This document shows positions 35,400 through 49,900 of a stretch of DNA of 64,000 bases, in pieces. The DNA is from Callorhinus ursinus (Eukaryota > Chordata > Mammalia > Carnivora > Otariidae). Under the pieces are notes generated by a model, which ran no database searches, was not told where the DNA came from, and worked only from the letters and a program-made list of their open reading frames with translations. The stretch is taken from NCBI RefSeq assembly GCF_003265705.1, contig NW_020312867.1, forward strand, positions 5,863,230-5,927,229, given 5' to 3'. A program made the translations under genes and the position numbers. The stretch's first letter is position 1, and each line of letters starts with the position of its first letter.

Positions 35400-35585
35400 G
35401 GGCGCCTGAGTGGCTCAGTGGGTTAAGTGACTGCCTTCGGCTGGGGTCATGATCTCAGGGTCCTGGGATTGAGCCCCGCATCGGGCTTCCTGCTCAGCGG
35501 GAGAGTCTGCTTGTCCCTCTTCCTCTGCCCCTCCCCGCTCATGCTCCCTCTCTCTCACACAGATAAATAAATAAAACCTTTAAAA
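35400..35585 (+). mobile_element. CAN SINE
   Basis: Head 'ggcgcctgagtggctcagtg', AAATAAATAAAACCTTT tail, with a 'cactggg' flanking repeat at both ends. Confidence 0.93.
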
Positions 35586-36794
35586 AAATCACTGGGAGGA
35601 AAAGCCATCTTAATTATGTAAAGGGACTTCAGTATTTCTGTGCCCTCTTAGGGCTAGAAGCTGAAACTGCTCTAATAGTGTCTTATGGCTGTAAACATAG
35701 TTGGAGCTGTTTGGGGGAGCATTGTCTGCCTTGCTCTGGGAGGGGTTCCGTGGACACTCTCTTGCCAGCATGTCAAGTGCCCTTCTTTGTCCTCAACTGA
35801 GCTCTGACCAGAGGCAAGGAGTCCCCGGGACCCCCACTTCAGAAACTAGCACTAACCACAGCAAGCGCAGACTGAGCTCTTACCGGGTGCCACCCTCAGT
35901 GCTAAGCGCCTCAGGAAAAATAATCTCATCTAAATAGCTTCACACTTAGAGTGTAATAATAATTATTAGTGTCCATTTTCCAGATGGGAGAACTGAAGCT
36001 CAGAAGGCTGAAGGCCTCACCAAGTCAACCAAGTGACAGAGATGGAAGTTGGGCCCCATCGTCCCGACTCCAAGATTCTTATTCTTTAATGACCTCCTAT
36101 GCCAGAGTTGAGGTTAGTGATGCTCAGGGCTGTCCCATTGGCAGGGGAAGCTCTCTGGAGAATGCATTTTGATTGTTTTTAATCTGAAGCCACTGGCTCT
36201 TCCCCTCACTGTCTGGCAGACGGGTTTTCCAGGAGCCTTTGGGTAGGAGTGAGGGGAACAGGTGCTCTGAGAGGACAATACAGGGGCAGGGTCTAGGTTT
36301 CCCTGAACCTGTAGTCATTGAGCTTTATTTCTGGAAACCAGGGGCATGCTTGCAAAGATCCAGTTTGTGAGCCTCCTTGCTCATTTTCTGGGTGGCTGCT
36401 GCATCTGTGCCTCCCCAGTTTGGACCTGAAGGCACGTGGACCTGATATTCTGTAGAATCTCAACGCAACAGGAGTTTCACTATCCCTCCGCCCCAGCTAG
36501 TCTCCAGCCTCCTCTCCCCAGGAGGACGCAGGATAGTGTGGAAGACATTACTCGCGTTCACCGATATATCTGGTTTTCCTCCCCTTCCTGGCCATAGGAA
36601 AGGATCACAATCCTTACCCCTGGAGGTCAGGCAGGGTCATGTGACCTGCTGTGGCTACTGAAACACAAGCTGAAGTGATGTGCCTCTCTTCCTAGTAGAT
36701 GCATTGAAGCTGGTGTGTGACTCTCTGTGCTTTCTTTCTGCTGGGGACTGCACAGCTTTGGAGCCAAATTCAGCCTGGGGCTTCTCCCTGCAAT

Positions 36795-37050
36795 GTATGA
36801 GCAGAGGCAGTGTGGTGCGTGGTTAAGGCATGGGCTCTGGAGCTAAATCATCAAGTTCCACCCCCAGCTCTGCCCCTTTGCAGCTGTGGGGACTTGGGCA
36901 AGTCCCTGCATTTCTCCGTGTCTCAGTTTCCCTGTCTGCAAAATAGGAACCAACCTGGCACCTACTTTATGGTGCTCTCATGAGCTTAAACGAGATCAAG
37001 TCACAAAGCCTGAGTGCAGGGCTCAGCAGGTAGAAAGTCCTCAATGAACA
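36795..37050 (+). repeat. MIR SINE, nearly full length
   Basis: 'gcagtgtggtgcgtggttaa' + 'ggcatgggctctggagctaa', 'tggggacttgggcaagtccc', 'tgtctcagtttccctgtctg' + 'caaaatagg', 'gtgctctcatgagcttaaac' and 'gggctcagcagg'. Just downstream of the BPIFB4 poly(A) site. Confidence 0.8.
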
Positions 37051-37554
37051 TGTGCTCTCAGAAAGATGGGACAGAAGGGTATCTTTTTTTTGTCCCTTTC
37101 ATCTCTCCCCTGGAACCTGGGATACACCTGTCCACCCTTCCGGACCTGGGCAAGTCATGTTGGGAACACAGAAGAGGTGGGAACGGGGAGAGGGCGGCTG
37201 GAAGCTGAGAAAAGAGAGGAGCCCCTCGTCCTCATGGCAGTGTGAAGCCTGATGACTCTGAACTTGTTGCTTCTGAGTCTGGACCCCCTCCACGGGCTGA
37301 GGAGTGGTGGGGGGAAACTGAGGCAAGAGGAACCGGCCAAATGGAGCCCTGAACCAAGGCAGCGAGAACTGAGCAAAACCCCTCCGGTCCATTTGTAGGG
37401 TCCTCAGAGGTGTCTGACATATTTCACTTGTGAACTGAGCCATTGTCCGACAGCTCGTAGGTGACAGAGGCAACTGCCAGGTGCCCCCGGCGCAGCCATG
37501 GAGGGAAGACACACCCAGACCCTGAGGGAGGGTCCTTCGTGGAGACTTGCCCCA

Positions 37555-37886
37555 ACTGCAGGGAAATTGGAATCTTTTATTGAAAGTGTAAAGTGCGCAG
37601 TGTGGGGTCTGGCATGGAATCTAAGAGGCCTCGATCCTTCAGGTGACCTCCTTCCCAATGCGGGGCTGACCGTAGGACTGACTGTGGCCGGCACTGTTTG
37701 CCAAAAGAGTCTCTGGCTGGTTCCTTCCTTGGGGGAGGGGGCAAGTGGGACGAGGGTTGGGAAGCTGGGGAGGAACCTGTCTTAGGGGGCTGAAGGGCCT
37801 CGGGGCTGGAGACTGTGTTAGCAGAGCCTTTCCCAGGCGAGTTCTGCCTTCCACTGGGGCTTCAGCAGCATCCCTGCCTCCGTCCT
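37555..37886 (-). other. BPIFB4: BPIFB4 3' untranslated region
   Basis: Sequence from just after the stop codon to shortly past the AATAAA signal, about 330 bp. The cleavage site is placed by the usual 10-25 base spacing after the signal and is approximate. No repeat interrupts it. Confidence 0.7.
37576..37581 (-). promoter_or_regulatory. BPIFB4: Polyadenylation signal AATAAA of BPIFB4
   Basis: On the minus strand 'ctttcaataaaagattcc' supplies a canonical hexamer 306 bp after the stop codon. It is the first AATAAA after the stop. Confidence 0.8.
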
Positions 37887-37910
37887 TCAGGCACTCAGCA
37901 CCAGGAGGTC
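37887..37910 (-). CDS. BPIFB4: BPIFB4 terminal coding exon
   Basis: Acceptor ctgactccaag|GAC. Encodes DLLVLSA and TGA, the exact carboxyl end of the family member. Only 24 coding bases, so easily missed. The preceding intron is 2.9 kb and holds an L1M end and two SINEs. Confidence 0.93.
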   Translation of the reverse strand, partial: DLLVLSA

Positions 37911-40900
37911 CTTGGAGTCAGAACAGAAAACCCAGTTAGTGGAGGAGATGGCTTCTGCTTACAGCCTCAGCAGTCACCTGCCTGAGGACTGGGCAAGGCA
38001 CATTTCTGGGAAGGAGCAACTGCGAACGGTGGGGGTTTATCGGGATTAAAGGGGCCCGAGGAGCACCTTGGCCATGTCGTTAGCTTGCCCTGTACAGGGG
38101 ACCTTGGGCAAGACACTTCACTTCCTGCCCCTCATCTCCTTCTTCCCCCAAATAAGAGAAGCAAGCTTGAGCCTCTGTCCACATTCTTCCAAAATCTAAT
38201 TCTCTTAACTCAAAATAGCTACAACAAAGTAAATAATAGATTTAACCCATGGAACAAACGAAGTACCCATAAGTCTGCACTGATATAAATAATTGGGTAA
38301 ATAAATTAGTGGAGGAGAAAGGATGGCTCTTCCTCTAATAATTTCAACTAATAAATGTGGAAGGAATGATTGAAATGGAAAGTCTCCATGAGGCAAACAC
38401 CACAGTAATAACTCTTGCAGACAAGAACCATTAAAGAATGCCAAAATGAGTGGGAGAAAGTGTAATGAGAAATAAGGTATGTGGGTGGTCATCTCCAAGT
38501 ATCTCCTCATGAGATATTTATTAGTTACAATGGGAAAAATAGTAAGTTAACCAACAGCGGGGAAACTGGCAGGGACCACCTTCACCGCATGATCAGAGTC
38601 AATATCCCCAGGAATAAGACACTGACATTGTGTGCCCCCCCCATATGGTGCACTGAGAAGGACACCGCATCACTCCCGTGGCGTTCTTGCCAAAAATACG
38701 TAACCTCAATCTCATCGTGAGAAAACATCAGTCAGATCCAAATTGTAGGACATCCCATACAATGGGCCAGACTCATCAGAAATGTCAAGGTCATAAAACA
38801 CAAGAATTTAGGAACTGCCACACGTTGGAGGACACCATTCCAGATTTGGATTGACAACCAGGTGCAAAGTGGGATCCTGGATCCTGAACCAGACCAAGGA
38901 CAGCAGGGGGAAAACTGTTGATGAAGGTCTGGAGATTAGTTAATAGTTTTCTATCAATGTGAACTTCCTGGTTTTGATCATTATACTGTGGTTTTATAAG
39001 ATGCTAACATTAGGGGAAATTGAGTGAGGAGTATTCTCATACTCTCTGTACTGTTTTTGCAACTCTTCTGTAAGTCTGAAATTGTTTTAAAATGAAAAAG
39101 TTAAAATAAAAGGCTAGACCCATATAATAATAACAATAATAACAAGAAGGAGAAAAAGAGGAGCGGGGGGAGGGGGAAGAGGAGGAGAAGAAGGAGAAGG
39201 TGCCTGGGTTGCTTAGTTGGTTGAGCGCCTGACTCTCGTTTCGGCTCAGGTCATGATCTCAGGGTCATGAGGTGAGCCCTGTGTCAGGCTCTGTGCTCAG
39301 CGGGGAGTCGGCTTGAGACTCTCTCTCCTTCTGCCGCTCCCCCCATACCCACACACTCGCTCTAAAACAAAGAAATAAATCTTTAAAAAGAAGAAGAAGA
39401 AGAAACTAGCTACCATTTACAGAGGTTGTACAAGACCAAGTCTGGGCTGGGTCTTTTTTTTAAGTTTATTTATTGAAGTAATCTCTACACCCAATGTGGG
39501 GCTCAAACTCACGACCCCAAGATCAGAAGTCACACGCTCTACCCACTGAGCCAGCCAGGCACTCCGAAGCTGGTTTTCTCTTTAAATCTGTGGTCCTGCG
39601 CCTTTCAGACCCAACACTCCGGTTTACATTTTATCACAGGTACTTGTGCTATCTCTTTTATTATTCTGAAATGAAATTCATAATCTATATAACCTACTTA
39701 TATCCCTTGCTGGAATATAAAGAAGAAATACAAGGTAAGTAATTTATAATACAATAATATGTATTTTGATGTGAAATACTCAAGTATGATTATTTAGGAA
39801 AGAAAAAATCATCCCCACTAATTTAAAAAAGGCCCTTAGGCTGGGGAGGGGCTTGCAGTACAGCCCCAGTCGAGAACCACTGGTTGGAGCTGTGTCCATT
39901 ATTCCAGTACAAAACCTGCTTCTCACTAGCTGGGTGACCTTGGGCAAATGACCTCCCCTTATACTAAGTATAAGGCACTTTGCACTTAGACTCTCACTTT
40001 ATTCTAAAAGCAGCCCTGAGGAGGGGTACTATGATTAGCCCCTTTTACAGAGGTGAAAACTGAGCCTCAGAGACATTAAGTGACTTGCCCAGGGTCACCC
40101 AGCTGGATACTGGCAGAATCGGGATTGGAACCCAGGCCCTACTCAGCAAAGTCATGTTTAAAAATAAAACTCCAGAACGATTGGAATGAAAAGCAGCAGA
40201 ATGCTCTAAGTGGTCCTTTCTAGGTTGCAAAGGTATCTAAAAGGATAAATGTGTTTGTTTAATCTTTTCTGTATTTTCCAAATTTCAGTTAATGAGCATA
40301 TGTGGCTTTTATCATGGCAAAAAGGCCTCCTGCAACTGAATTTCAAGGCACCTGCCATGATTATAATTAGCAATTATTTCAGAAATATCTATCCAAAGGC
40401 CCATGGTCCCCCTGGCTGGGAGAGATTTTCCGGGACCAGGACTGTCCGTTTTGTTCACTGCTGTATTCCCACCCCCTTGCACATCATCTGGCATTCAATA
40501 GGAGCTCAATAAAAGTTTTCCTAGTGAACTACATCGCACTTCTACTGTGGGTGAGCCCCTTACAGCTCTGAGCCTCAGTATTCCCATCGGCAAGATGGGG
40601 GCAATAACATCTGTCCTGGGGATGAAATGAGATGGTGGATGAGGAGAGCTTCACTGAAGGGTTCTTCAGCTTTGTTTCTTGTTCCCTCAGCCCCATCCTT
40701 TGAAGGAAGAGGCCTCCCTTGCCCCACCTTTCCCCTCCCTTCTCTTCCTCCTCCCAACTCCTGGGCATGGAACAAAGGGCAGAACAGAGTTCCTCTCCCC
40801 TTACCTCCAAAACGTCGATGTCTGCATTGCTGAAGTCAATGTTGAGGATTTGGGGGAGAGGGACGCCAGAGCCCAGCACAGCTGTGAAAAGAAGCACCAC

Positions 40901-43900
40901 CACCAAAACGGTCAGGCAAAGTGAGCGTGGCTAAGAGGCATCAGCCTTATAGGAGGCCACCAGGGTTTTCCAGGAGACCAGCCATTTCTGTTCCATCTCT
41001 AGGCCTTTGTCTGAGCAGGTGCTCCTGCCCAGAGCACACACCTTCAGTCTTGCCTGCCTGCTGAGTTCTGAGACTCCCCCGAGACTCTGTTTGAATGTCA
41101 TCTCTTCTGTGAGGCTTCCGCCAGCCCAGGCCAAGAAACCTTCGGCTCCTGCCCTCCCTTGAACCGCCCCCCACCATTACAAAAATCACAGAATATGAAT
41201 TCTCTCTTTCTCCCTCTGTCACCTCTACCCAGAGTGTGAGTTTTTTGCAGGCCAGGACTGTGTCCCCAGCATCACCCAGCCCTGGGCTGGGCACAGAGGG
41301 GAGGACAGATGTTCGCTGAATGGAGGCATGGAAGGATGCACATGGAGTCCCAACAGGTGACCACCGTGGGATGTACTGTTTGCTTTTAGATTGTCAGAAC
41401 TTACGTAGATTCATGCTGATTCATGTTCTGGGAAAGAAGGGAAGAAGGAAGGAAGGAAGGAAGGAAGGAAGGAAGGAAGGAAGGAAGGAANNNNNNNNNN
41501 GAAGGAAGGAAGGAAGGAAGGAAGGAAGGAAGGAAGGAAGGAAGGAAGGAATGGATGGATGAAATGGTAGGTGGGGGAACTGGATTAAGTGGAGTTAAAC
41601 AGATTTTCTGCCTCCAGCAGGACTTTTCAGAGAACTAAGGACATGGCGAATCTACTCTAGGGCAGTATATTCAGAATTTCCCAAACTTGCTTGGCCATGG
41701 ATCCCTCTTCTTAAGAGTATCCCGTAGGACTAATTTTTCATGGAACCCACTTTGAGAATCATGGTCCTAATCCAGCCTCTCACTTTTGAGAGTGGTAAGG
41801 TGAGATTGAGGGACTTGCTGCCAAGTTCACACCACCTCTTAGTGACCAAGCCCGGCGAGAGTCTCCACCTCTTGCCTCAAAAGTCAGCCCAGCCCAGCCT
41901 CGCTCCTAACATCCTCCTCTTCCGCCAGGGAACGTGCACGGCCTTGGTGACCAGGGCCTTCCTGGGGTTGCGATTCAGCCTCCTCTGGTGACGGTTTCCA
42001 GAATAAAGGTCTGTTGGACATGGAGAGCACCCCAAATGAACCCCAGCTGGTAGAGCTGATAGCAGTCCCTCTCCATCCTCTCCTCCACCAAGGGGAAGTG
42101 GGGAGAGGGTGGGGGCCAGGTTTGGCGGGGGCCTTAGGGACGAGGTTACAATGGGGGGGTTCAGCCCTCCCAGCGTCCAGTGGCCTCACAGTTCAGATAA
42201 CTTCCTGATAATGTCCCCGAGGCACCACAGAGAGGAGGAATCATGCTCCCTTCCTTCGTTCTATGAAGCGAGAAAACCCTCTCACTGATAATGTGGTTGC
42301 CTAGAGGACAGAGTCTGGGTTAGGAGGCTGGGAGATCGGTAAGAGCAACTTTAGCTTTATCTCTACTGATCGGACTTTTTACAACAATAATTATTCACAT
42401 AGTCCCCGTATAAGTAAAATTAAATACATGATTAAAAATCAGTCAGGACAACGCATGAGTGCTGTGTGTTGTGTAAGACTGATAAATCACAGAACTGTAC
42501 CCCTAAAACAAATGATACATTATATGTCAATAAAAAGAAAAAGAAGAGAAACCAGTTTCAACCAAGTAGAAAAAAAAACATTAAAAATAAAGAAAAAATA
42601 AAAATCAATCGGGGCCATAATAATGTGAATATACCTACTGATACTAAATTTGCACCTAAAAATGGTTAAGCAGGTAGATTTCATGTGATGTGTATTTTAC
42701 CACAACTAAAAATAAAAACACATACAAAAAAATCAGGAAATACCTTGGACTTTTTTTTTAATGGAGAAAAAAGAATTTAGACGGACCTATAACCAGGTGT
42801 TGAGATTAAGTGCCTCTGGGAGGTGAGATGTTACTTTTTAAACTGTTCTGGACTTTCTAAAACTTACACACATATAATTTTCATATGTAATCAGAATTTT
42901 ACATAGATAATCAGAAAAACTAAACAATCAGCCAAATAAGGAAGAAGGAGAAGGAGAACACAGCAGAAGCAGCAAATAAGGAAGTTGATGGACCCTCGGG
43001 GCAACATTTGCCTTCAGAGGGTTAAGTACATAAGCTTAGGGTCAAGTTCTCAGAAATACGGTTGAGGCAGAAAACGGCTGTGTGTCAAATATGCCCAGCA
43101 AACCAGCAGCCTCCAGGCCCCCAAGCCACACACCCCTGCAGAGGCATGGGCCTAACTCTCACCGTTCATGGCAGGCAGAAACGCCAGGTCAAAGATCTTC
43201 CCCACCAGCACCTCCAAGAGGCCAACCTGCAGGGAAGAAGGAGAACTCAACCCTGGCAAGGGTTCACTCAGATCCCCGAGGGCTCCTTGAGGCCCTGCCC
43301 TGTGGCCCAAGCGGAAGACGCAGAACAGCTCTGGGAGAATCTGGGAGCTGCCGTGGCTCGAGAACCACCGAGTTGGACAGGGGCGAGGCATATCTGTCCG
43401 CCTGCAGTTAGGGAGACTGAGGCCCAGAGCAGGGCCCGCGCTGGTCCAAGGCTCATGGTGAGGCTGGGACTGGGGGAGGCCCGGGGCCCATAGTCTATGG
43501 TGATGTCACGCAAGGCCCTGGGGTTGTGTCGCCAACACTCCAGGTTCCCATCGCAGCTTAGTCTCTGTGGGCCTCTGGGAAGTCTCCCTCACCACTCAGG
43601 ACCGCCAGCTTCCTCAGCTGTAAAATGGGCCAGCAAGCCTCGCTTGCAAGGAGGCAGCGAGGGTTACGGGCAGATCAGGTGAAATGCCCGGCCTTGAGAC
43701 TTTTCATGCGTGCTCTGAATGTCTCTAAGCCTTGGTTACCACATCTGAAAATAGGCATGAATAACCCTTCCCTCGTAGAGTGGTTGTAAAAGCCAAACGT
43801 AAACTCCTCTATGTAAAGTACCTGCCTTGGTGCAGAACCACATGGTAGGACCGTGACAAGCGCGTGGGACTTTTATCCCAGCGCCGTGACCTTGGACACG

Positions 43901-46900
43901 TCGACCAACTTCTCTGCATTTGGCTGCCTTATGTGGAAAATGGGCCAATAATTGTGCCCAAATCATGTTTGTTTTGAGGATTAAATGAGAGAAATTTGTT
44001 TAAAAAAAAAAAGAAAGCCAGGGTGCCTGGGTGGCTCAGTTGGTTAAGCCACTGCCTTCGGCTCAGGTCATGATCCTGGAGTCCCGGGATCGAGTCCCGC
44101 ATCGGGCTCCCTGCTCAGCAGGGAGTCTGCTTCTCCCTCTGACCCTCTTCCCTCTCGTGCTCTCTATCTCTCATTCTCTCTCTCTCAAATAAATAAATAA
44201 AATCTTTAAAAAAAATAAAAAAATAAAAAAAAAGAAAGCTTAATTTGGTTCCCCGTGCCCGGCTCCGCTGTCCCAGATCTGTTCTCTAATTTCACAGTCT
44301 GCGAGCTGTTTCTTCTGCAAGTCCGGAGATTCCAGTTCTGGTCCCAGCTGTGTCCCAAGCAGCTGCAAGGCAGCTCATCCCCGGGCCCCAGTTTCTCCAT
44401 CTATGAAATGAAGCTAGTGACACCACTCCATGGGTTGGAGAGGCTGGGGTTTGCAAAAACTCAGAAAGAGGCAACACCGTGGGTATCTGAGTATCTCTGC
44501 GCATGTGGAAATCTCACCCCAGCTTGCTTGGAAAAGCGGGCATCTGTTTAGTTGTCAATTTGTAAAAGAAAAGAGGGGCATTTCTGCAGACTTTGGTGGT
44601 GGTGGGGGGACCCAATAATCAGCAAAGAAACGAGCAAACAGGACCAAACCCTAGAATCTGAGTGTCTCAGATTAGAAAGGCAGAGTTCCAGAGCGTGGTG
44701 GTAAAGTGGTGGCTAGAAATAAATCCAAACCTATTTGCGGAGGCTCAGAGTGGGTTGGGGCTGTTCAAGATTACATGGGAGTCAGTGGCAAAGCCAACCT
44801 CCCACCCCCAATACAGAAAGGCAGGGGTCCTGTAGGACATGGCTGCCCCTAGCGCCTCCCCACCCCGGAGTGGAGGGATTTGGGCCAAGTGGCCTCCATG
44901 GGAGTAGTCAGTTAAAATGGGATGGCCTCACAGGCAGAGTTGGATCTGGGAGTCTGTACCCAGCCCCTCCTTGGTTTTGCGGGCCTCCGTTTCCCCACCT
45001 GGAACTGAGGCCTGACAGAGATGATGTCAATGCTTTGGCATTTGCCAAATCCCTGGGCCCCAGCCAGCCACACGGGGATGCCATTCCCAGATGATCTTGC
45101 CCTGGGGGCTGAGCTTAGTACTTACATCAAAGTTGCCTACATTTGAGGTTCTGAGGTTGAGGTGAGTCCTGCCGAGAAAGCAAACAGCCCGTTAGAAATA
45201 GTGATTGCCTGAGAATCATAAGGGGTTGTATTGCAATAAACTGTCAGAAGCCCCTCCACCAACATCCTCACAAAGACCTCTCTTGACCCCTGGGGGTAGT
45301 TAAGAAGAACAGTGTTGAGCTCCACGGAGTGAGCACCAACTATGTACTAGGCATGGCGCTCGGGCTTTTATACCATACACGGTAGCCCCCAGGTTCCGTT
45401 GTCCGTGGGCTCAGGGACCCGCGCTCAGCTGCAGTCGGGAAGAGAGGAGCCCCCTTCTGGCCTATTAGGGGAAGGTCAATAGTAGCCTGACATTTCGTCA
45501 CATTCGCCTGACTTCCCCTCATCATGTGGTCACGTGGGCATTTTTTTCATCTGACATCATCACAAGAAGAAAGGTGCGTATAGAGATGCCTGGGTGTCTC
45601 TGTCAGTTAAGTCAGGATTCTGGCTCAGGTCATGATGTCAGGGTGGTGAGATCGAGCCCCGCGTCGGGCTCTGCACCGAGCACGGAGCCTGCTTCTCCCT
45701 CTCCCTCTGCTCCCCACCAGCCTGTGCTCTCTCTCTCTCTCTCTCTCTCTCAAATAAATAAATAAGTAAAATCTTAAAAAAAAAAAAAGAAGGGTGAGTA
45801 TAGTACAGTATTTTGAGAGAGATGACATTCACGTAACTTGTATTACAGTCTATTGTTACAATTGTATCTTATTTGTGAGCTGCTGTTGTTAATCTCTTAG
45901 GGCGCCTAAGTTATAAAGTAAATGATACCACGGGTATGCATGCAAGGCAAACACAGTGTAGCTAGCATGTGGTACCAGCGGCACTTTCAGGCACCCACTG
46001 GGGGGTCCTGGAACTTACCGCCCGTGGATCAGGAGGGACTGCTGTACGTAAGGTTCAGATCATAGCTGTGACACTTACTGGCTGTGGGTCTTTGGCCAAG
46101 TACTTACCCTGTCTCTGCCTCAGTTTCCTCCTCTGCAAAGTGGGTGGCTGCGAGGACTAAATGAGCAATCCAAGAGAGCCTGTGCCTGGTACAGGGTGCG
46201 TGCCATGAACCCAGGAGTGATCGTCCCCACCTCGCTCGATCCTTTCGTGACCCTCTGGGAGGGGAACCTGAGGCTCCAGGGGACCTCGCCATGGCTACAG
46301 AGCTCAGGAGACAGAGCCCAGGACTCGTGCTCTGAGACGCACTCTTGGCTGCCGCGCTATTCTGAGGAGGGGGCCCGAGGCCGGGGTTCGAGGTCTCTCT
46401 CTGCACTTGCCCTGGGACCATTGGACCAGACCACTGGAGCCCCCGTGCATCCGGCAGCACAGAAACCAGTGAGCCTTCTCAGGGGAGAAGCCTGCTTCGG
46501 TTGTGTTTTATTGCCGACTTCCACTCCCTCCCCTCCTTCCCCCTAGGTCACTCCAGCCACAGCCCCGAGCTCTTTCCTGCCCTTCAAAGTTTGCCTGCCC
46601 TGTTCTCGCTGCCTGAACCGTGCCCCCCTCCACTGGCCCCTTCTCCTCATCCAGGCCTCAGGTCAAGCATCACCTCCTTAGAGACTCTTGCATGGCTCTG
46701 ATTCATATCCTATCCTGAGTAATTCCCATTGTTGGGCTTGATAAATACTTGTCGTAAGAAGAACAACTTACAGTGAACTAGGCACGTGCTGACAGTTTTA
46801 CATACAATCTCATTTATCTTGAAGTAGGAATGATAATTGTACTTACTGCCATAGGCTGACGTCAGGAATGAAATGAATGGAGACACACTTAGAGCTTAGC

Positions 46901-49900
46901 TCAATGCCTGGCACATAGAGAGCATCCAACAAATAACAGCTGTTCTCATGAGTCCTACGAGGTAGGGACTATTAGCCCCATTTTCAGATGAGAAAACTGA
47001 GTTTCGGAGAGGCAGAGTCACTTGGCCTATGTCACACAGCCAGTCAGTGGTCACGTTAGGATTTGAACGTGTACCGCTTGGCTCCGGAGCCTGCACTTGT
47101 AATGGAGCAATGCAGCTCTGGGCCAGACAGACCTGGGCTGGCCCAGAGCCCCTCTCTGTACCCATGGTGTGGCCCTGAGTCAGTACACCCTCCTCTCTAA
47201 GCCCTAGTTGTCTCCTCTTTAAGATGGGAGAATGATAGCCCTGACCCCGCAAGGCCATTGCAAGGCTAAACAAGATCATGCATACAAATACCTAGTGCAA
47301 AGCCGGGCAAATCATCATCACGCCCATCGTTGTTATTATTGTTGACGTTGTAGTTGTTGTTGGCAGTGGGTCCTTTCTGTGAAGCTCATGGCATCACCCA
47401 CCCTGCCCAGCTCGAGCCAGGGCCCTTGGCAGTCACAGCCCAGTTTCACCCCTGCAGCCTCTGGGATTTACCCAGCCCTGACAGCCGTGAAAGGGGACCT
47501 CTGGTGTCCTCCCAGGCATTGCTTCAGGAGCTGGCCCCAGGCATGGCAGCACCAAAGAGGCCCTTCTGAGCGCAGGAGCCCGAGTCCGCAAACCCCCTTA
47601 CTTGTCCAGCTTGGCGTTGATCATGAGCTTATCTCCCTCCACGGAAAACATGGCCAAGAGTTCTGTGTCCTGGAGGAAAGGGGGTGACAATAAGGTGCCG
47701 CTGCGGGGCGGGCTGTGTGTGCCAGGTGCCGGCTAGGTGCTGCATTAACACAGGTTGTCTGTCCCCCGAGGTCTTGGTCAAACCTCCCTTTACAAACTGA
47801 GACCCCAGTAATGCTCCCTATATAATGGATATCCCCGCCCTGGAGAGAAGGGGTTGGGCGTAATAAATTGCCTACGTTCACTGAGAAGTGTGTTGCTTTC
47901 AAGTAAGTCAGCAGGGCTGTGTGAACGTCCCTCAGAAAGACACTGTCACGGGGAGCAGGGATTGCTTGGCTGGTGCGGGTGTCTGAGCTGTCTCGGGGTG
48001 GGGGGGGTGGCCTGCAGCCTATGAAGCTGCTCCAGATGAGCCACTGCAGATGGGATTGGGCATATCATCAATGTCAAGTGCAACTGCCCTACCCACCCAC
48101 CCCCAGCAAAGGGCATGAAAGGTCCAGACTCAACCCCTCTCCAGCAGAAGCCTGGAGTTACAGGAAATTTCCTCTTTGCTTCCCTGCTTCTGCCACCGAA
48201 TAAAAAAAATAAAATAAAATAAAATAAAATAAAATATAAAATAGAATAATAAAATAAAATAAAATAAAATAAAAAAGTCTTATGAAAAAAAAGAAGCTCC
48301 AACACATTCAGGTAATTAATTGGGATGATGGAGGACTGGATGCTCTGGGTGTGTATGGCAGGGACCTGCATGGGTGTGCAAAATCATCCCATCCATTCAT
48401 GAACTGATGCCTGAAGGGTATATAGGATTTGACCAGGTGAAAAAGAGGGTGTGAGAGTGATCCAGGCAGTGGGAAGGGTATGTGCAAAAGCCCCGGGGCA
48501 GGAAAGAGGTTAGCATTAGAGGGAAGAGAGAAGGCCAGAGAGTAAGGAGGTAAAAGGACCGCAGATGACTGGAGTGAGAAGGGGCCAGACCAAGCAGGGC
48601 TAGCAGGCTGGAGAGAAGTCATGGCTGCATCCTGGGGGCACTGGGGCGTCATGGCAGGGCTCTGAGCTGGATCATACAGCATTTGGGCTGTTGATGGAAA
48701 AATTTCCACACACTAGGGACCAACAAACAAGGGGCAGCCATCTCCACTCCCTGGGTGAGAACCAGCCCTTTTAATCTGTCATCTGATGATGCCCAGAAAG
48801 GAACCCCAACACACCATGGCTTGGCATGCTCTAACCGAGAATACCCACTTCCTAGATTAGAGGTGGCTCATTTGCTCTTGAGCCCTGGGAGGAGAGCCTG
48901 AGAAGACACAGCAGATGGGACAGAACCCCAAGTGTCTGAATCTAAAGCTTTAACCACCAAGGGAGAAATGGCATTTAACACAGCACATTGCTTCAACAAA
49001 TATTTACTGAGTACCTACTATGTGCGGGACCCTGTGCTAGGCTCTGAGGATCCTGTAGTGAAGAAGACAATGTGCATCTCTGCCCAATAGTAAACTAACA
49101 AATGCATTGTACAGTGTCAGGTTAAGGCTATGAGCCAAGTAAAGCAAGGGAGGCAGAGAGAGAGAGAGAGAGGGAGGCCAGGGATGGGGATATTTTAGAC
49201 AGCTGGTCTTGGGAAGGTGGCATTTGAGCAGAGACCTAAAGGAAATGAGGAAGTGAGTCATGCAGACACCTGGAGAAAGAGTATTCCAAGCAGCAGCGGA
49301 AACAGCATATGCAAAGGCCCTGGGGTGGAACTCCACCTGGCATGCTGGTGAAAGAGTAAAAGAGTGAAAGAGTGAGGAGTTGAAAGGTAACCAGGGGATG
49401 ATCTAGAAGAACTTTGTGGGTCATTGTTAGCGGATTGGCTCTTCTTTCAGGATCGAAAGGAGAAGTTTTGAGAAAAGGAGCCACATGATTTTAAGAGGAT
49501 TCTTCTCTATGAAATAACTGGAAATTGTATTTGTATCTGTCTCCTGCTGGGTCCCAGGGAGATGAGAACCAGTACCATCTGCTTTGTTTCCCCTTTCTCC
49601 AGCATCTAGTAGAAAGCGTAACCCAGAGTAGGTGCTCAAAACAAATTGCTGAATGCATGAATTGCCACACCGTGCTCTACAACTTGTGAAGGAGCTCTTA
49701 TGGTATGCCAGGTACTGCTCTGAGTGTCTTACTAATGCCCCGCTGCTATCCCCATAAAGTAGAGGAGAAAATCAAGCCCAGAGAGAGGGAGTGATCCACC
49801 CAAGGTCGCATAGCTAGAAGTGCTGAAGACTGGATTTGAATCAGATCATCTGGCCCCATGTTTGGCTAGTACTCACGATGGTTGGCCCCATGGGGGTTTG

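Larger units (their letters stand above)
18251..37550. other. Intergenic sequence without a supported gene
   Basis: I looked on both strands for BPI-family exons, signal-peptide exons and other recognisable domains, and found none. Content is MIR and L2 remnants, MaLR-like LTR pieces, an inverted SINE pair at 21.15-21.48 kb, CAN SINEs at 31.7, 33.7 and 35.4 kb, and dinucleotide repeats. Promoter and first exons of the decayed BPIF gene should lie here if they survive. Confidence 0.6.

Noticed and set aside
41320..41638. Lys-Glu-Gly-Arg repeat open frames
   Set aside because: Translation of a GAAG microsatellite across an assembly gap.
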